64,000 bases of DNA from assembly GCF_028554725.1 (NCBI RefSeq), contig NC_071671.1:73216001-73280000 (forward strand), read 5' to 3'. Position numbers and translations under genes: made by a program. Source of the DNA: Zeugodacus cucurbitae. Lineage: Eukaryota; Arthropoda; Insecta; Diptera; Tephritidae. The notes under the pieces were generated by a model. The model saw only the letters and a program-made list of their open reading frames with translations. It ran no database searches and was not told where the DNA came from. Position 1 is the stretch's first letter, and every line of letters begins with the position of its first letter. Below are positions 36,092 to 49,266 of the stretch, piece by piece.

Positions 36092-38013
36092 CGAGGTCTG
36101 TTAAAAAAAAAAACGTGAATTTTTAAATTTCGCGGGCTACGTACATATGATTATTATTATTTATTTTGTTTGTGAGAGGCATACAAGTTAGACGTGTTTT
36201 GAATGTTTGCCGGCGATTTACAGATGTCGAAAAATTGTATCAAAGAATTTGCTCCTGGATTCTTCCATTGGGACGATTGGACTTTGGTTTCAATGTCATG
36301 ACCATATAAACATGATTCGTCACCGTTTATGACCCATTGAAACTTTTATGCATGCGTTACAGAAAGAAAAATTTCACAGCTAAAATTGAAAAAATTCAAA
36401 AAAAGGTTAACATTTTGTAATGTTATTTATTAAGCGAGGACATAATAATTTTTTTATGCTAATGATCGAGTCAGATAGATCAAATATGCTGGAATTAGAA
36501 TTAAAATCATAACACTCTGTGAACATATGTCCGAGACAAGTGCACCAACATAACAAATTAAAACAAGTAAGGAAGGGCTAAGTTCGGATGTAACCGAACA
36601 TTTCAACTCTCGCAATTGATTGAAGAAATTGTATTTACATAACACACAAATTTACCCATAAATTCGGCATAATGTTTAATAGAATAACGAAACCTGTCAT
36701 ATATAGATATGAGGGCTGAAGAATCCGATTTCATTAATTTTCACATATTAACCAATACATATATGCGGAATAAAGCCCACCGTATTTTTGAAAAACCTAT
36801 AATTAGGTATATGGGAGCTAGGAGATGTTATGACCCGATTTTAATAATTTTTGGAACAGAACGTTATTAGAAGAAAACAATTTCCTCTGAATTACATAAG
36901 ATTATCTAAGAGATTTACCCATATTTTCGGTTAATACTTACCCTTAGGCGCTGAGTTCAACATGTTCGATTTCTTGGGTCTTAAAAAGTTATAGTCCGTT
37001 TTCGACAATTTTTTCACAAATATATATATACACTATTTGTGTAAAGTTTTGTTCCGCTATCTTCATTGGTTCCTTATGTAAAATTATAAAGTGAAGGAAT
37101 AAGATGGAATTCAAAATTTAGTTACATGGGAAGTTGTCGTGGTTGGGAACCTATTTCGCTCATTTTTTGTCCGTGATATAAGGGTGTCAAGAAAATATTA
37201 TATACCGAATTTCATTGAAATCTGTCGAGTAGTTCCTGAGATATGGTTTTTGACCCATAAGTGGGCGATGCCACGCCCATTTTCCATTTTGTAAAAAAAT
37301 CTGAGTGCAGCTTCCTTCTGCTATTTCTTTCTTTTCGTTAGTGAGTTAACTCACTTTTAGTAATTTTCAACCTAACCTTTGTATGGGAGATGAGCGTGGT
37401 TATTATCCGATTTCAACTATCAACTATTGGTGTGTGGTGGGGTACAGAAGAGAAACGAGTGCAGAAAGTTTGGTTTATATAGCTTCACTGCTTTGCGATA
37501 TATAAACTGGTTTGGGGGCGGGGCCACGCCCACTTCTCCAAAAAAATTACATCCAAATATACCCCTTCGTAGTGCGATCCTTTATTCCAAATTTTACTGT
37601 TATAACTTTATTTATGGCTTAGTTATGACACTTTATGTGTTTTTGGTTTTCGCCATTTTGTGGGCGTTGCAATGGTCCGACTTTGTCCATTTTCGAAAGC
37701 AATTTTAACGGTTCCAAGGAACATGTGTTCCAAGTTTCATTAAGATATCTCAATTTATACTCAAGTTATCGCTTTCACGGACAGACGGACAGACATCCGG
37801 ATTTCAACTCCACTCGTCATCCTGGTCATTTATATATATATAATCCCATATCCAACTCTTGTATTTCTTGGTGACACAAACAACCGTTATGTGAACAAAA
37901 CTATAATGCCCTCTTAGCAGCTTTTTTGCAAGAGTATAAAAATCGATAATCGAATGGAGAATGGAGAAGCCCGTTAAATATGGAAATCCACCTTATTTTT
38001 TTAACAGACCTCG
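36092..38013 (-). mobile_element. mariner remnant with repeat A inserted
   Basis: Inverted ends CGAGGTCTGTTAAAAAA (36092) and TTTTTTTAACAGACCTCG (38013), each next to TA. On the minus strand at about 36215-36365 the frame reads FQWVINGDESCLYGHDIETK, close to the mariner ITGDE(S/T)W.YGYD motif around the second catalytic Asp, followed by SSQWKNPGA. The copy is interrupted at about 36563-37943 by repeat A and lacks most of its transposase. Confidence 0.8.
36563..37943 (+). mobile_element. full-length repeat A copy
   Basis: Starts AACAAGTAAGGAAGGGCTAA, runs through shared blocks (ggtttttgacccataagtgg, ccacgcccattt, ttggttttcgccattttgtg) and ends with the GACAGACGGACAGAC tract, acaaacaaccgttatgtg and gcaagagtataaaaatc. 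At ~1.38 kb it is the best reference copy in the window. No coding frame is visible, so it depends on another element for movement. Confidence 0.7.
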
Positions 38014-38171
38014 TACATATTTTGTAACCGGACGCCAGGCGATCATGCATAAATTTTTTGTTTATACATAATCTTATACTATACTGATTACTTATAAAGA
38101 TTACTTCTATTGAACTGAAGTATTTCGGTACCTATGATATATAATAATAATAAATAATAATTAAATATGTA

Positions 38172-39086
38172 CAGTAGGTTTCCGAAATAACGAATATTCG
38201 TTACCGAAAACCGCTTATAACGAACGAGCAAATTTTTTACATTGAGTACCTTAAATAACGAACATCGGGTAAGTACTGGGTTTAACGAACAACATGAAGA
38301 AGGGATTTGTAGGAAGAGTTAAAAATCAAATAAAATCGTGGTAAAAACAGTATTAAAAAAGAACTCGAAAAAATTCAAAGGAAATGTGTATATTAAAAAA
38401 ATAATACAAAGAAATGTTGTTAGAAATTTTGTTTAGAATAGCTTAAAATTATTGATCAGCACCAAATAGAAGTATAAATCGGAATTGTGTAAAAAAAATT
38501 AATTTAAAAGTTTCCACAGTTTCGACTATACTAAAAAATAAAGTAAACCTTTCGAAAAATATAAGCTGCTGTTACGAAAAATTTATATATTTTGGAAGAA
38601 TTTAGCTGATAAAATATGTATACTCTGCGGAGCGCCAGGAAAAAAATATGCAAGAAAGGGGGTGTTGCAATTTAAGTGGCACAAAGAGGATAAGAGCAGC
38701 AAAGAAGAACAATGTCAATTTTTCAAAATTTGTTGTGTTAATTGACTTCAGGAAGGAGCCATTAAATATAATCTTCGTATTCCAATGAAGCGAACGGCGA
38801 TTAATCAAGTATTACTAATAAAAAAATAGTTTGATCTATTATAACGTGAATTTGCTGAATGACCCCAGAAACATTACTTCTCTTAAGGAACATTTTAAAT
38901 GTTCTGTTATGGTTTTTCATTTTTTAACAAATCATTTAATAAAATAATATATTAAACTGCAATTTACAGATCTTTAACTAATTTTTATTAAAAATCATAC
39001 CACTAAGTGAATAACGAATTAACGAAAAATTAAATGTAACGAACAGGCCTGACAATTCAAGTGTTCGTTATTTCGGAAAACTACTT
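38172..39086. mobile_element. pogo-like inverted-repeat element
   Basis: Left end CAGTAGGTTTCCGAAATAAC and right end GTTATTTCGGAAAACTACTT are inverted. ATAACGAA occurs repeatedly near both ends (38194, 38217, 38256, 39011, 39066). A TA precedes the left end. The inside has only broken frames. Confidence 0.65.
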
Positions 39087-39490
39087 ATTACCAATGTTTA
39101 TATAAATAAATAAATATCAGGTATCTATTGAGAGTAGAAAAAGTTAAAAAGAAAGTTGTTTGTCGAAGAATTAATGAAACTCAATATAAAAATATACCAC
39201 ATTTTTAAAAACTATTATTTATTTAATATTGAAATCTTTTTAACACTGTTTTCAATATCACTAACACTGTTTTCAATATCATACTGCCCTGGCCATTTTT
39301 TTAAATTAAAATTTACTTAACGCCCAAAAAAAAACTCTGCAATAAATAAAAAACATAATGAAATAAGAACTATAATTGTAATTATTTATGTTTTTTTTTA
39401 TAACATATTAATTTTCAGGCATCTGGCATTATGATTTTACGCATAATTTGAGTTCTTAAGTTGAACCAAAATCGCCTTTGACAGATGTGT

Positions 39491-40045
39491 CCAAGAATGA
39501 TAGAAGACAAGATTACGACAGGCGTTTACAGTTAGCTTTTTTGGGTTTTGAGTTCCTGTTGAGTGACAACTTTCACGACCCCGAACACGCGAGCAAAACA
39601 AAATTGTACGGTGGGTCAAAACAATAAAACCAAAACAAAGAGCTGAATTCAAGGCCAGTCCTTAATTATTATTTAAAATTCTAAGTGAAAAATGTATTAA
39701 CTTGAAAAAGAAGTCCGCAATGGCGGAATTAAACAACTATAGTACAAAAAAGTCGTCCATAAAGAATTTTTTTCACTTTTTCAAACAACAAAAAAGTTGG
39801 CAAAATGGCGAACTTTTTGTAACAGAACATATAATTTTAATTATAAATATGCATGAATATATTGGATCATTTTATAAATGAAGATTTTAAGAATTACATT
39901 TTGATATTTTATCTGCACATTATTCAATTTGGTTCACTATGTTTCACATTTCCGTTTTCCATTTGACAATTCTTCTGTTGCCTATTCCCATTGGTGGGTC
40001 GTGAACGCTTCAGCCTGTCGCAATCTTGTCTTCTATCATTCTTGG
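39491..40045. mobile_element. 555-base inverted-repeat element with 6-base target duplication
   Basis: Left end CCAAGAATGATAGAAGACAA and right end TTGTCTTCTATCATTCTTGG are inverted copies of about 30 bases. ATGTGT is duplicated exactly at 39485-39490 and 40046-40051. No transposase frame is present. A split relative lies at 18983-20265, and an isolated end-like sequence (caagaatgatagaaacaaaa) at 41083-41103. Confidence 0.75.
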
Positions 40046-40051
40046 ATGTGT

Positions 40052-42908
40052 CTATATAAAAGTTTAAATTTCTCTCTTAAGGCCGTGCATTGCTGGACTT
40101 ACGCTTACAAGATTTACATACATACGGATGTAAGTAATTTCAGTTATACTCACATTTAAGAACTTATCCATATCAGATATTTGTAGAAAATAAAATTTAA
40201 AATTTGAAACCATATTTTGTCATAGTTAAACAATAACATTCATTAAATATAAAATTATAAAAAAAGAAAAATAATGTATTTATAATAAAATAACACGTCA
40301 CAGCATACATATACTTTTATCAGTTTTAGCGGAAAAATTAACAATTATACGACATTGCTACCGAATTACATTGCATCTAAACCACTCATATTACATTTAG
40401 GTATATATATGTACATAGATAGTATACATGTTTATTTACACAAACTTACACTTTGAAATTTGCGACAGTGTTGTAATGTACTATTTTTTTCTTTTTGAAA
40501 TACATTACATGCTACAATCATTTTTCACATTGACTTAAACAAACTAGTATTATTTAATGTTACGATGGGGATTTATTTATATGTATTAAAACAAGCACAA
40601 CACTGAAATAATTAAATATGTCAGAGAATCACCAGAATATTAATAGGTGCATACATTAATACGTGTCCGAAATTACATCCAAAACAAGTTTTTTAATACT
40701 CAAAAGTTTGCGAACGCAGTAAACGAACACACGAACTTCTCTGACTTAACCAGCAGACGGGTAGTGCCATACTAAACATAAAGCGCGGCAATGAGGACGG
40801 GAACTTTTGGAATAATGACGATACTGTAAATGACATACCGGCGAAGTACGAGTAGCGATTTCTATTGCTAGTGGTAAAGCAACTGGTGATGTAAATATAC
40901 CTGTTGTTGCTATTGTAATAATGCCGTTAGTATTCCTACCGTACTACCATTTGGCGTATTGGTCGTCACTGGTAACTCAGCAATAACGTGATATATCTAT
41001 TTACATATGCAGTTGTCGCTTCAACTTATTTATCTTTTCTTCTCTTTTATGTTATTTACGTCAGTAGATATATCACGAATCAAGAATGATAGAAACAAAA
41101 TTACGACAAGCGAGCAATGATAAGGTCAGAAGAAGGAGAATGAAAAGAAGCCGCGTAAAAAACTTTTAAATTTTCAAGTAAATTTTAAACAAAAATGCAA
41201 GCCTATTGAACTAAAACTGTGAAAAATATTTCATGTATTTGTTTATAATGGAAGCAGCATGGTGAAACGATTAGAATATTGTATCGATAATATATATTAA
41301 TTATATTTAAATAAATATTTTTATCTTTTGTTAAAATAATTGGTATCCCTTTATCATAAAAAGATAATGTTGAAAACTACTAAAGGTGCGATAACTAAGA
41401 TTGGTATAAAAATGGTCAATGGGAGTGACTCAGGCCAATTTTAGTTCAAAAACTATAACTCAATGTGGCACCCTCCGTCGCCGAAATCAGACGTTAGGTA
41501 CCGAACATGAGAACCCAGTGCTTGTGACCAATTTTTGTACTTCCTCTACCCCTCATATCCGTATTCCTGATGTGCTTTTCAAACTTGTTGTAGACTTTAT
41601 ACCGTATACATCGGTTAATAAGTGAGATGTCTTAGCAAAATAAAATGAACGTACAATCATGTACATATATAAGTATGTGGTTTAGTTTGGTGGCAAAAAT
41701 AAATGAAATCGGTCCTGGAATTACCCAAGCCCCATTCATTATGAATAGTAATAATTTCTGTCTAATATATGGATCGAATTGGATGTTATCTTAATAACAT
41801 TAAGAATAACATGAACTTAACAAATAGAGAATATGTATATATAGTTTTATTAAAATACTTCACATAAATGTATTATAAAGTAAACCTGACTTACGGTATC
41901 ATCCGTCCTTCATGTCTCGTGTAGATAACATATAATAAAACCATCTTAGTATACATTTGGCTGGAAGGTTTTACTGTAATTTATCACTGAAATATCATTC
42001 TGCAAACTGTATAAGCTATAATATAATAATTGTAGGGGTTGTGTCAATTAACGGCTGAACAGTATTTTAATTTATTTGAATATTTTCAGGTAAAACAATT
42101 AGTGCAGTCCTAAGTTTTAAAATTGTGGATAGTGTACAGGAAAACTGTACAATTGTGGAAATCAATTGTCTAGTTAAAAATAATGAACGAACGTTTGGCA
42201 GTTGAGATAAATACACATGTTCTTGTGAGATGAGCTGCATAGGATTCGCATGTTTTCGCAACCAACGCTCCGAAATTCGAATTCTGATTTGAAGACGCAC
42301 AGAAGTTTTCAACTTTCACGCGCTAACATAAGGTTCTTAACGATAGCAACCAATATTATGTTACTTACTATCTTTTGTGTTTTAATTATTTAAGCTCGTT
42401 TTCTTCGCTACTATATAAGTATTCTGTGAAATATATATATTTATATAAATATAATATTTCTTAATTTATTAATAATATATATATCAAATATTTAATGCAA
42501 TTTTTAAAGATAAGGTGTGATGAAGTTTTAATAAACAAGGTTGGCAGTTTTAATTTTCCTTCCGTTGCTTAATTCGAGGTATTCTATATACACTGCTTAT
42601 AAAAAAGACTAAATATTGAAATCGCCGTTATTTAGTTAATTTTCAATCTCGCAAATAAAAAGTGTGTATGTGTATCACCTTGTACACAGCTGTCAACGCA
42701 TTCAAAAGCGCATTTATGGAGGTGCTCGAAATATACGCAGTCAAACGTAGTGAAACATATTAATATATATAAACATATTAATATATATATATACAGATAT
42801 TTACCAAGAAACTACCCGTTGAGGTTTGTATTGCTATGTTTTGTATGTAGGGTATTTTACGGTCACTACTCATAAGTAACTGATATTAAAACCCGAATGA
42901 GTCTCTTG
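40052..42908. other. non-coding stretch with repeat A fragment
   Basis: About 41340-41830 carries reverse repeat A blocks (gttgaaaactactaaaggtg, gaaatcagacgttaggtacc). The stretch 40740-41040 has Thr/Gln-rich minus-strand frames broken by stops, and 42067-42340 is a less AT-rich patch that could be a 5' leader. Neither is strong enough to call. Confidence 0.4.
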
Positions 42909-42916
42909 TCAACGTC

Positions 42917-43569
42917 TAGTGATGGGGAAAAAAATTATTAATCGATTAAAGAATTATATGATTAATTAAGTCCATGCGATTATTTATTATTTTATTAATT
43001 GCTAAATGGAAATAATCAATTAACCATATGATTATATTTTTTCTTTTAGTATTAGCATAAATAATAAACACACAAATTAATTTTATTTTTGAAAGCCTTG
43101 AAGAAAAGGCGCTCCGCCGGTTGAAGCCAATGCCAGTCGATCTTTAAAATCTATTTTCTTAAAGCGCGGACCAATAATCTGGATGCGGCTAATAAGAACA
43201 AATGTTCCATTGATTGCCACTTTTAGCTTATTACCCGTAGATGACGTGCTTCAACTTTAAATGCTGAAGAACGTTGGTAGTATTTTTGCAATACTTGTGT
43301 ATTTTAGAGCACAGTCGACAGTGGACTTCTTGTCAACTTTTTTGCCAAAATATTTACTTGACGCCGGGGCCATTTTTTAATTTTATATATATATGAATTT
43401 TTCACAAATTTTCTGGTTCACGAAAAATATGACGCCAAAAAATATAGTGATGCAAATTGCATCAATAATGATTCAATTATTCGCAACTCATAAATCGATA
43501 CAATTAAATCGTTAAATGAAACAAAACAATCGATTATTGCATACCATATGATTAATCGTGCCATCACTA
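42917..43569 (-). mobile_element. internally deleted hAT-like element
   Basis: Ends TAGTGATGG (42917) and CCATCACTA (43569) with the target duplication TCAACGTC / TCAACGTG (one mismatch). On the minus strand an ATG at 43373 starts MAPASSKYFGKKVDKKSTVD. A shifted frame then gives NTTNVLQHLKLKH, typical of the BED zinc finger, followed closely by PRFKKIDFKD, typical of the region near the end of hAT transposases. The catalytic middle is gone. Confidence 0.8.
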
Positions 43570-46562
43570 TCAACGTGATTTATGCAACGGAAGCATAAAT
43601 CATGTGTGATGGAATAACAACTTGACAGCCCACAAACAGTGTTGCCACAGCTCTCGAACGAAATATTATGCAAAACCTAACCTAAAAAGTAAAACGATTG
43701 ATGTCACGATATCCAAATATTCGAGATAATAAATAGCTTAATTAAAAGCATATTTCAGCATTTTTAAATTTTAAACCACAAATTAATGAGATTTTTATAT
43801 AAACTAAATGGTATCAAGGTCCACAATTCAAATAGCAAACATTAACCCCGTTATATACATACATGCGTACACAAAAACAACGTTTATCCACCGACGCACC
43901 TCAACCCCAATTGAATTGTTTCAATTTGTTTGTACTTGCGCTGAAGTCAAAAGTTTACAGTGCGCTAGAATGGAGGGATGGAAAATATTTATTATTTAGC
44001 TGTAAAAAATATATATTTAAGTCTTATATTCGTTATCAAATATACATTTAGGTTTACCCCATATGCTTTTTACATATTTTGTTTACTGATTTAATGAAAT
44101 TCAATTAAAGTAAATAAACATCGAAATATCAGGTAAGAAAGTTAATGTATATGCGTTATTTTAGGTAAACAAAGCTTTATTTCTATTTTTGACACCAAAA
44201 AGCGAACTATCGAACCGATTTCACCAAAAAAAATATTATACTATTCCGCTCTGAGAAAATATTTCTTGTTTGAACAGAAAAGTGCACGAGCAGGGCAAGG
44301 TAAAATCAACCCCCAAAGAAATGCTGCTCAAAATGGTAAGTAGACTATGCCAGTCTAATGGATGCTGGAAGAGTGTCAAGTTTGTTTTGTGCGATAGTGC
44401 TTTTATTAACATTGTTGTTGAACCAATGTAGGGGAAATATAACACAATACTGTCATATGTGGCTTCCGCAAAGGGGTTATCCCATTCACCCACATTAATA
44501 ATCGTTTTATAAGTTTACTTTAGCAGATTTATCCGATGGTCTGTAGGTGGCGCCAAAAAACTGAATACAAATAGTAAGACTCATGCAAATGAATTTTAGT
44601 CCGACGTCGACAATCGAGAATAATGTTGCGCACTGTTAGTTACAATTGCAACAGCGGCAAAATCTTCCAAGTTTCAAGTATACTTTTCATAAATTTATAA
44701 TTTTAAAGTGTTTGTGATTCGATTTGTTAATAGAAACAATTAATAATATTAAAAAAGTAGTCACCAAAATTATTTGATAGACTTTCTATGTTTATGCCGT
44801 CTTAGATGCACAGAAAACGGTAGCTACATATGTGCATAAGTAAACACGAATCAACAAAATATCAACGTCTGGCCTGATAAGTTGGCTGAGAAAACGAAAG
44901 TCTTCAAATTTATTGTTTGTTTATTGATAATCACCAGTTAACTTGTCAGGCTCAAAAAGTTTATCCAGAGTATTCTTTCATAATTAATTTAATAAAATAA
45001 ATGACAGAACTTTGGCTTTAAAATAGATGTAAATCTATATGTATTATATGTTTTAATTTTCATGTCACCGTAAAATTAAATCATACTGCTCAAATATCGC
45101 GAGAGGCTAAATTAATTAATTAATTTTTTTCTAAATCTTATTCTCATAAAAATATTAAACAATTCGAGATTTAACATCGCTTTCTCACACTCATCTAATT
45201 TGTTATTTAATTTTATAGTTTCATAAGTTCTGTATAAAAATACATGCAAATATAGTACGTACTCTTGCACAACTGTATAGTTGATGAAGTGCCTAATAGA
45301 AATCAAACAGATGATATATACAACACACATGATGTCTTTGCATTGCAAAATATATATGTACTTATGTATATATGTATATGTACAAACATTAATTTGCATG
45401 AAAATATATCATTGAGTTTGTGCACATGCATCATGCTAGTATGGAAGGGTAGCTTAAGTCAGGCTTGATTGGTATCCTTAATTTTAACATTTCCTTTTGC
45501 TAAAATAATATTATGTAATTGAAAATTTACAGTTACTTAACATTTTCATGCAAAATAGAACATAATTATCCCATCGAGAAATTGTTATTTTTCTTAACGA
45601 AATATGTAAATATTTAATTAACATTTGTATCTATCCAAAAACGAGAGCTTTCAGATTTTATGCTAAAGTTAGGACCTTCGAACTCTACGCACGATGAGGG
45701 ATTTTAGGGATTTTTGCAGAATTTCTTTTTTGAAAGTTACTTTATGGTATGCGCATAATGTATCTGTTTGTGTCACTCTTCAACACCATTTCAAAGGAGA
45801 AGGTTAGTGAATCGATTAAGAATTTTATAAATCATTAATAATATATGCGGCAAAAACTTTGATTCGCTGAATATGTATTTGTACAATAAAATTATTGCAG
45901 TTATTTTAAGCAAGATAGAAGCTACTGTAATTTGTAGCCAACCAAATGATTTTATGAGCTTAACTAAGTAATGTTAAGAGAAATAATAGTGATTCAAATA
46001 TACTTGCATGTGTTTGTACATATATACTCACTTGTCCTTTGTTGTCTTAAAAAAAATTACACTTTGCACTCTCGCATACGTTTGAAGGGTCGGCACTTAT
46101 CCTTCGTGATGCAATTGAACAACACCTGCCTCTCTTATATACATATGTATTGATTAGTTAACATTATAAGTACATAAATGCATATATAACACACAAAACA
46201 TATAAGTACTTTCAATATAAAAATGAAATATTGTTAACAACAAATTTATTTTTTACACATTTTGTCAGTTATTTTATAAAATACCACAATTCAAACAAAT
46301 TTTAAACAGGCAAAGAAGGTAGGACCAAGGATATGTAATTAGAGAATTTTGATTATTTTGAGCTATAAGAAAAAGTTTCACTGTAGTTCATTTATCTTCA
46401 TTTGTAAATAAGAAAAAATTAAAAAAACATGCATTAATGGATATGAAGGATCTATGGAAAGTCAGAAATAAAACTGTGAATATTTTTATTAAAAATGATG
46501 TTCGTGCTTATTACTTTATAATAATATATATTATAATTTCTTAGGATTCTATTCAATTGAGT

Positions 46563-46598
<36 letters not shown>

Positions 46599-49167
46599 AT
46601 CGATATATTGAGAAAGAATTAAATCCAATATCCTTCGAAATTTTCAAATAAATATATGTATAATATTTATTAAAATAAGCTGTGATTTCCTTCTGATGTT
46701 GTCCAATAATCTGCTTTGTAGTTTGTACAGTAGTAAAGCTGCATCTTTTAATACAACTGCATGCAGATATAAACATGTAGATAAAAGCTTTTATATAGAT
46801 TCAGCGAATGTACATATGTTTATGGGCAGTATATTCGAGTACATACTTATGTACTATAGAAGTAGGAGTCTTAAATTAAATGATTATTTCATTCATGACT
46901 CGCCATGCATATGGATTGTATGTCAAATTGCAATTTCCTGGTCTTAGGGCAAGAGAAAGTTTTTAAAACTGTAAATCATACACTCACCATGTTCTAAAGA
47001 TTTTAACTGAGGATCTAAAGATCTTATTAAATCTCTCATTAAATTTCTCCTGAATACAATCAATAATATAAAAATCTACACAAATGGTATGCATTTAAAT
47101 AGAGAAATACTCGTAGAAAAACGGTAAAACGATAATAATATAACATATTATTAATTGTCTATTATATATCTTTTTTGTTTTGTTGCATGTTAAATACAAT
47201 GATTTGCATATGCATATATGCGCAAATTGTCTCCTGCTCTCACAAGTCTCTTTCTTCTCATTGCAAGAATACCCATTTTACTCTGTTTTAAGCTTTACCG
47301 ATGGTGTTAGTGTCATAAATTATTATTATTTTTGAGTGACATATGTACGTACATCTCAAAGTTTGTAATCGGTAATAAGACGTGTCGATGCTGATTATAT
47401 TTAATTCTATATAGCCCGTTAAATAATGCTTATGTACTTTTTATTTAGTATGCCTTCAAACGTCTACCAGGTAACGCATGTAAGTGATCGTGGATGAATC
47501 GGATAATGTCAGTTTGGTAATGGAGAATATATTAATTCTTGAAACGAATTTAGCGTTAAAAGTGAATTTTACGAATAATCATATAAAATTAAATTTAATC
47601 AATGCCGTTAAATTGGATAATGAATCATATGTTTCACAATATCAAGGGTCTAATAAACTCAATGTAATTTTGATTGCTGTTTCTATAATAGCTTAGAAGA
47701 AAATTAATTGTTTTATAAACTGCAATTGTGATTATCACGTCTATATTCTTAAAATATACATTAGGTGTTTAGTGTAAAACACTTTCTTCAAGCACGAGTA
47801 TATAAGCACGTGTATATATGTAGGTAAGAATGTATATGGTGATACATTGATGCATATCAATTCGGTAACTGAAGTACATTTAGCTACATATAACCGCAAT
47901 AAGCTCATATACTCGTACACATATTTGTATGAGAGAGCGGTTATCAAAGATATAAAATTCACACATAAAAACACATTCCATATGTTCCTATATTGAGTGT
48001 TTATTTCATCGATAAGTTGTAAAAATAAACGAAGCTACTTTTTGTAATAAAGTACTCAATTTATCGCTATGAATTAAAATCCCTTGTACCAAATACATAT
48101 TTGTGATTCATTTAGAAACTTGGTGTCCTGTGTACCCTTATTTTAGAGGACGTAATGTCAGATTTTGCTAATGTGCCTTAGGCACTAAAAATCAAATATT
48201 GCATATTTTAAATGGGCTATGTCGGATACAGTCGAACATTTATACTTAATTTAGAATGATCAAAGGATTACAATCATATGCATATTTTCAAATTTCACTA
48301 CCGAATGTCATAATGCTAATCGAAATAAACTTGCTAAATTTAATTCTATTGAGATATGTATATACGACAAAAACTTTACTAAAGGGACAAAATCAAATAT
48401 ATTGGATGTAGTATAAGGTGACAACCGAAGAGGAGCGTAAATCAATATGGAAATAATCTAATTAGCTACTCTGTTTACAATACAAGTCGAAATACTTATA
48501 TTATTTTATTCCTCAGCATATGTACATATGTACATACTACATATATGTATGTATATGCAGAATTAATTAGATTTGGTTTCAACAGATAGTAAAAAATGTT
48601 AAATGTTTAATTGCATCACTTTAACTCTATCTTGTTCTATCAAATTACTGTAAATTACCACAATCAACTGATGGGTATGCATATACATATAAAATTTCGT
48701 GTGATTATGCACTGTTGGGAGGGTTAAGTAGAATAATAACAATATAGCATGAAAAATTATAGTTATACATACGTACATACAAATACACACAAATTTAGAT
48801 AATCATGTCAAGGTTGATCGCATAAATTTCATTCGCAATTGTTCAAATTCATTTAAGTCTCAGATTTCGTAACACATTTAATATGCAACTGCAACTTTTA
48901 CTGTTTTTTTTTTTAATTTCAGCCTGTATTTTTATTAAATTTTTATTATGATCAAAGTACTGGAGTTCGAGATTTGATTCGCGAAAATTACGAAAAGCAG
49001 AAGGAGTAAAAACATATCTTTTTCAAATTGGGATACCACCGTGTAATATACATCCGCCCTTTCTTCAACAATCCATAAATATTATGTACAAGAGAACTAT
49101 TGATTAAAACAAAGCAAAATCATACAGATTAATTCCTAGGCTAAAATCAAATATAAAATTTTTTTAG
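43570..49167. other. intergenic stretch before the FLVCR-family gene
   Basis: No supported exon. Contains tatatatata tracts (46570-46600) and several ACATATGTACATA microsatellites (48510-48560). The 85-codon minus-strand frame at 44236-44493 has mixed composition but no motif I know. A 5' leader exon for the transporter must lie somewhere upstream, because TTTTTTTAG at 49160-49167 looks like an acceptor just before its start codon. Confidence 0.4.
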
Positions 49168-49175
49168 AAACTAAA

Positions 49176-49266
49176 ATGACTACAAACCAAACAGATTTGC
49201 ATCTGAATAAAATTACAGGAAGTCAATATTCGGTGAGCCGAAATTTGGATACAGGAAATGTAGAAG
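49176..49266 (+). CDS. FLVCR: FLVCR-family gene, first coding exon
   Basis: Encodes the polar cytoplasmic N-terminus (MTTNQTDLHLNKITGSQYSV onward) and ends at GTAATT in phase 1. It is separated from the first membrane-helix exon by a 1.07-kb intron with no recognisable content. Confidence 0.78.

Noticed and set aside
40740..41040. Possible minus-strand exon with Thr/Ala or Gln-rich peptide (TTNTPNGSTVG, IATTGIFTSPVA)
   Set aside because: The protein-like pieces lie in different frames separated by stops, the acceptor is poor, and the donor phase does not match 32591. It may be a decayed exon, but support is too weak.
44236..44493. 85-codon minus-strand frame
   Set aside because: No recognisable family, no splice signals; surroundings look like decayed repeat DNA.
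47484..47696. 70-codon plus-strand frame upstream of the transporter
   Set aside because: Low-complexity Asn/Leu/Val composition, no conserved motif, not in phase with a visible donor.
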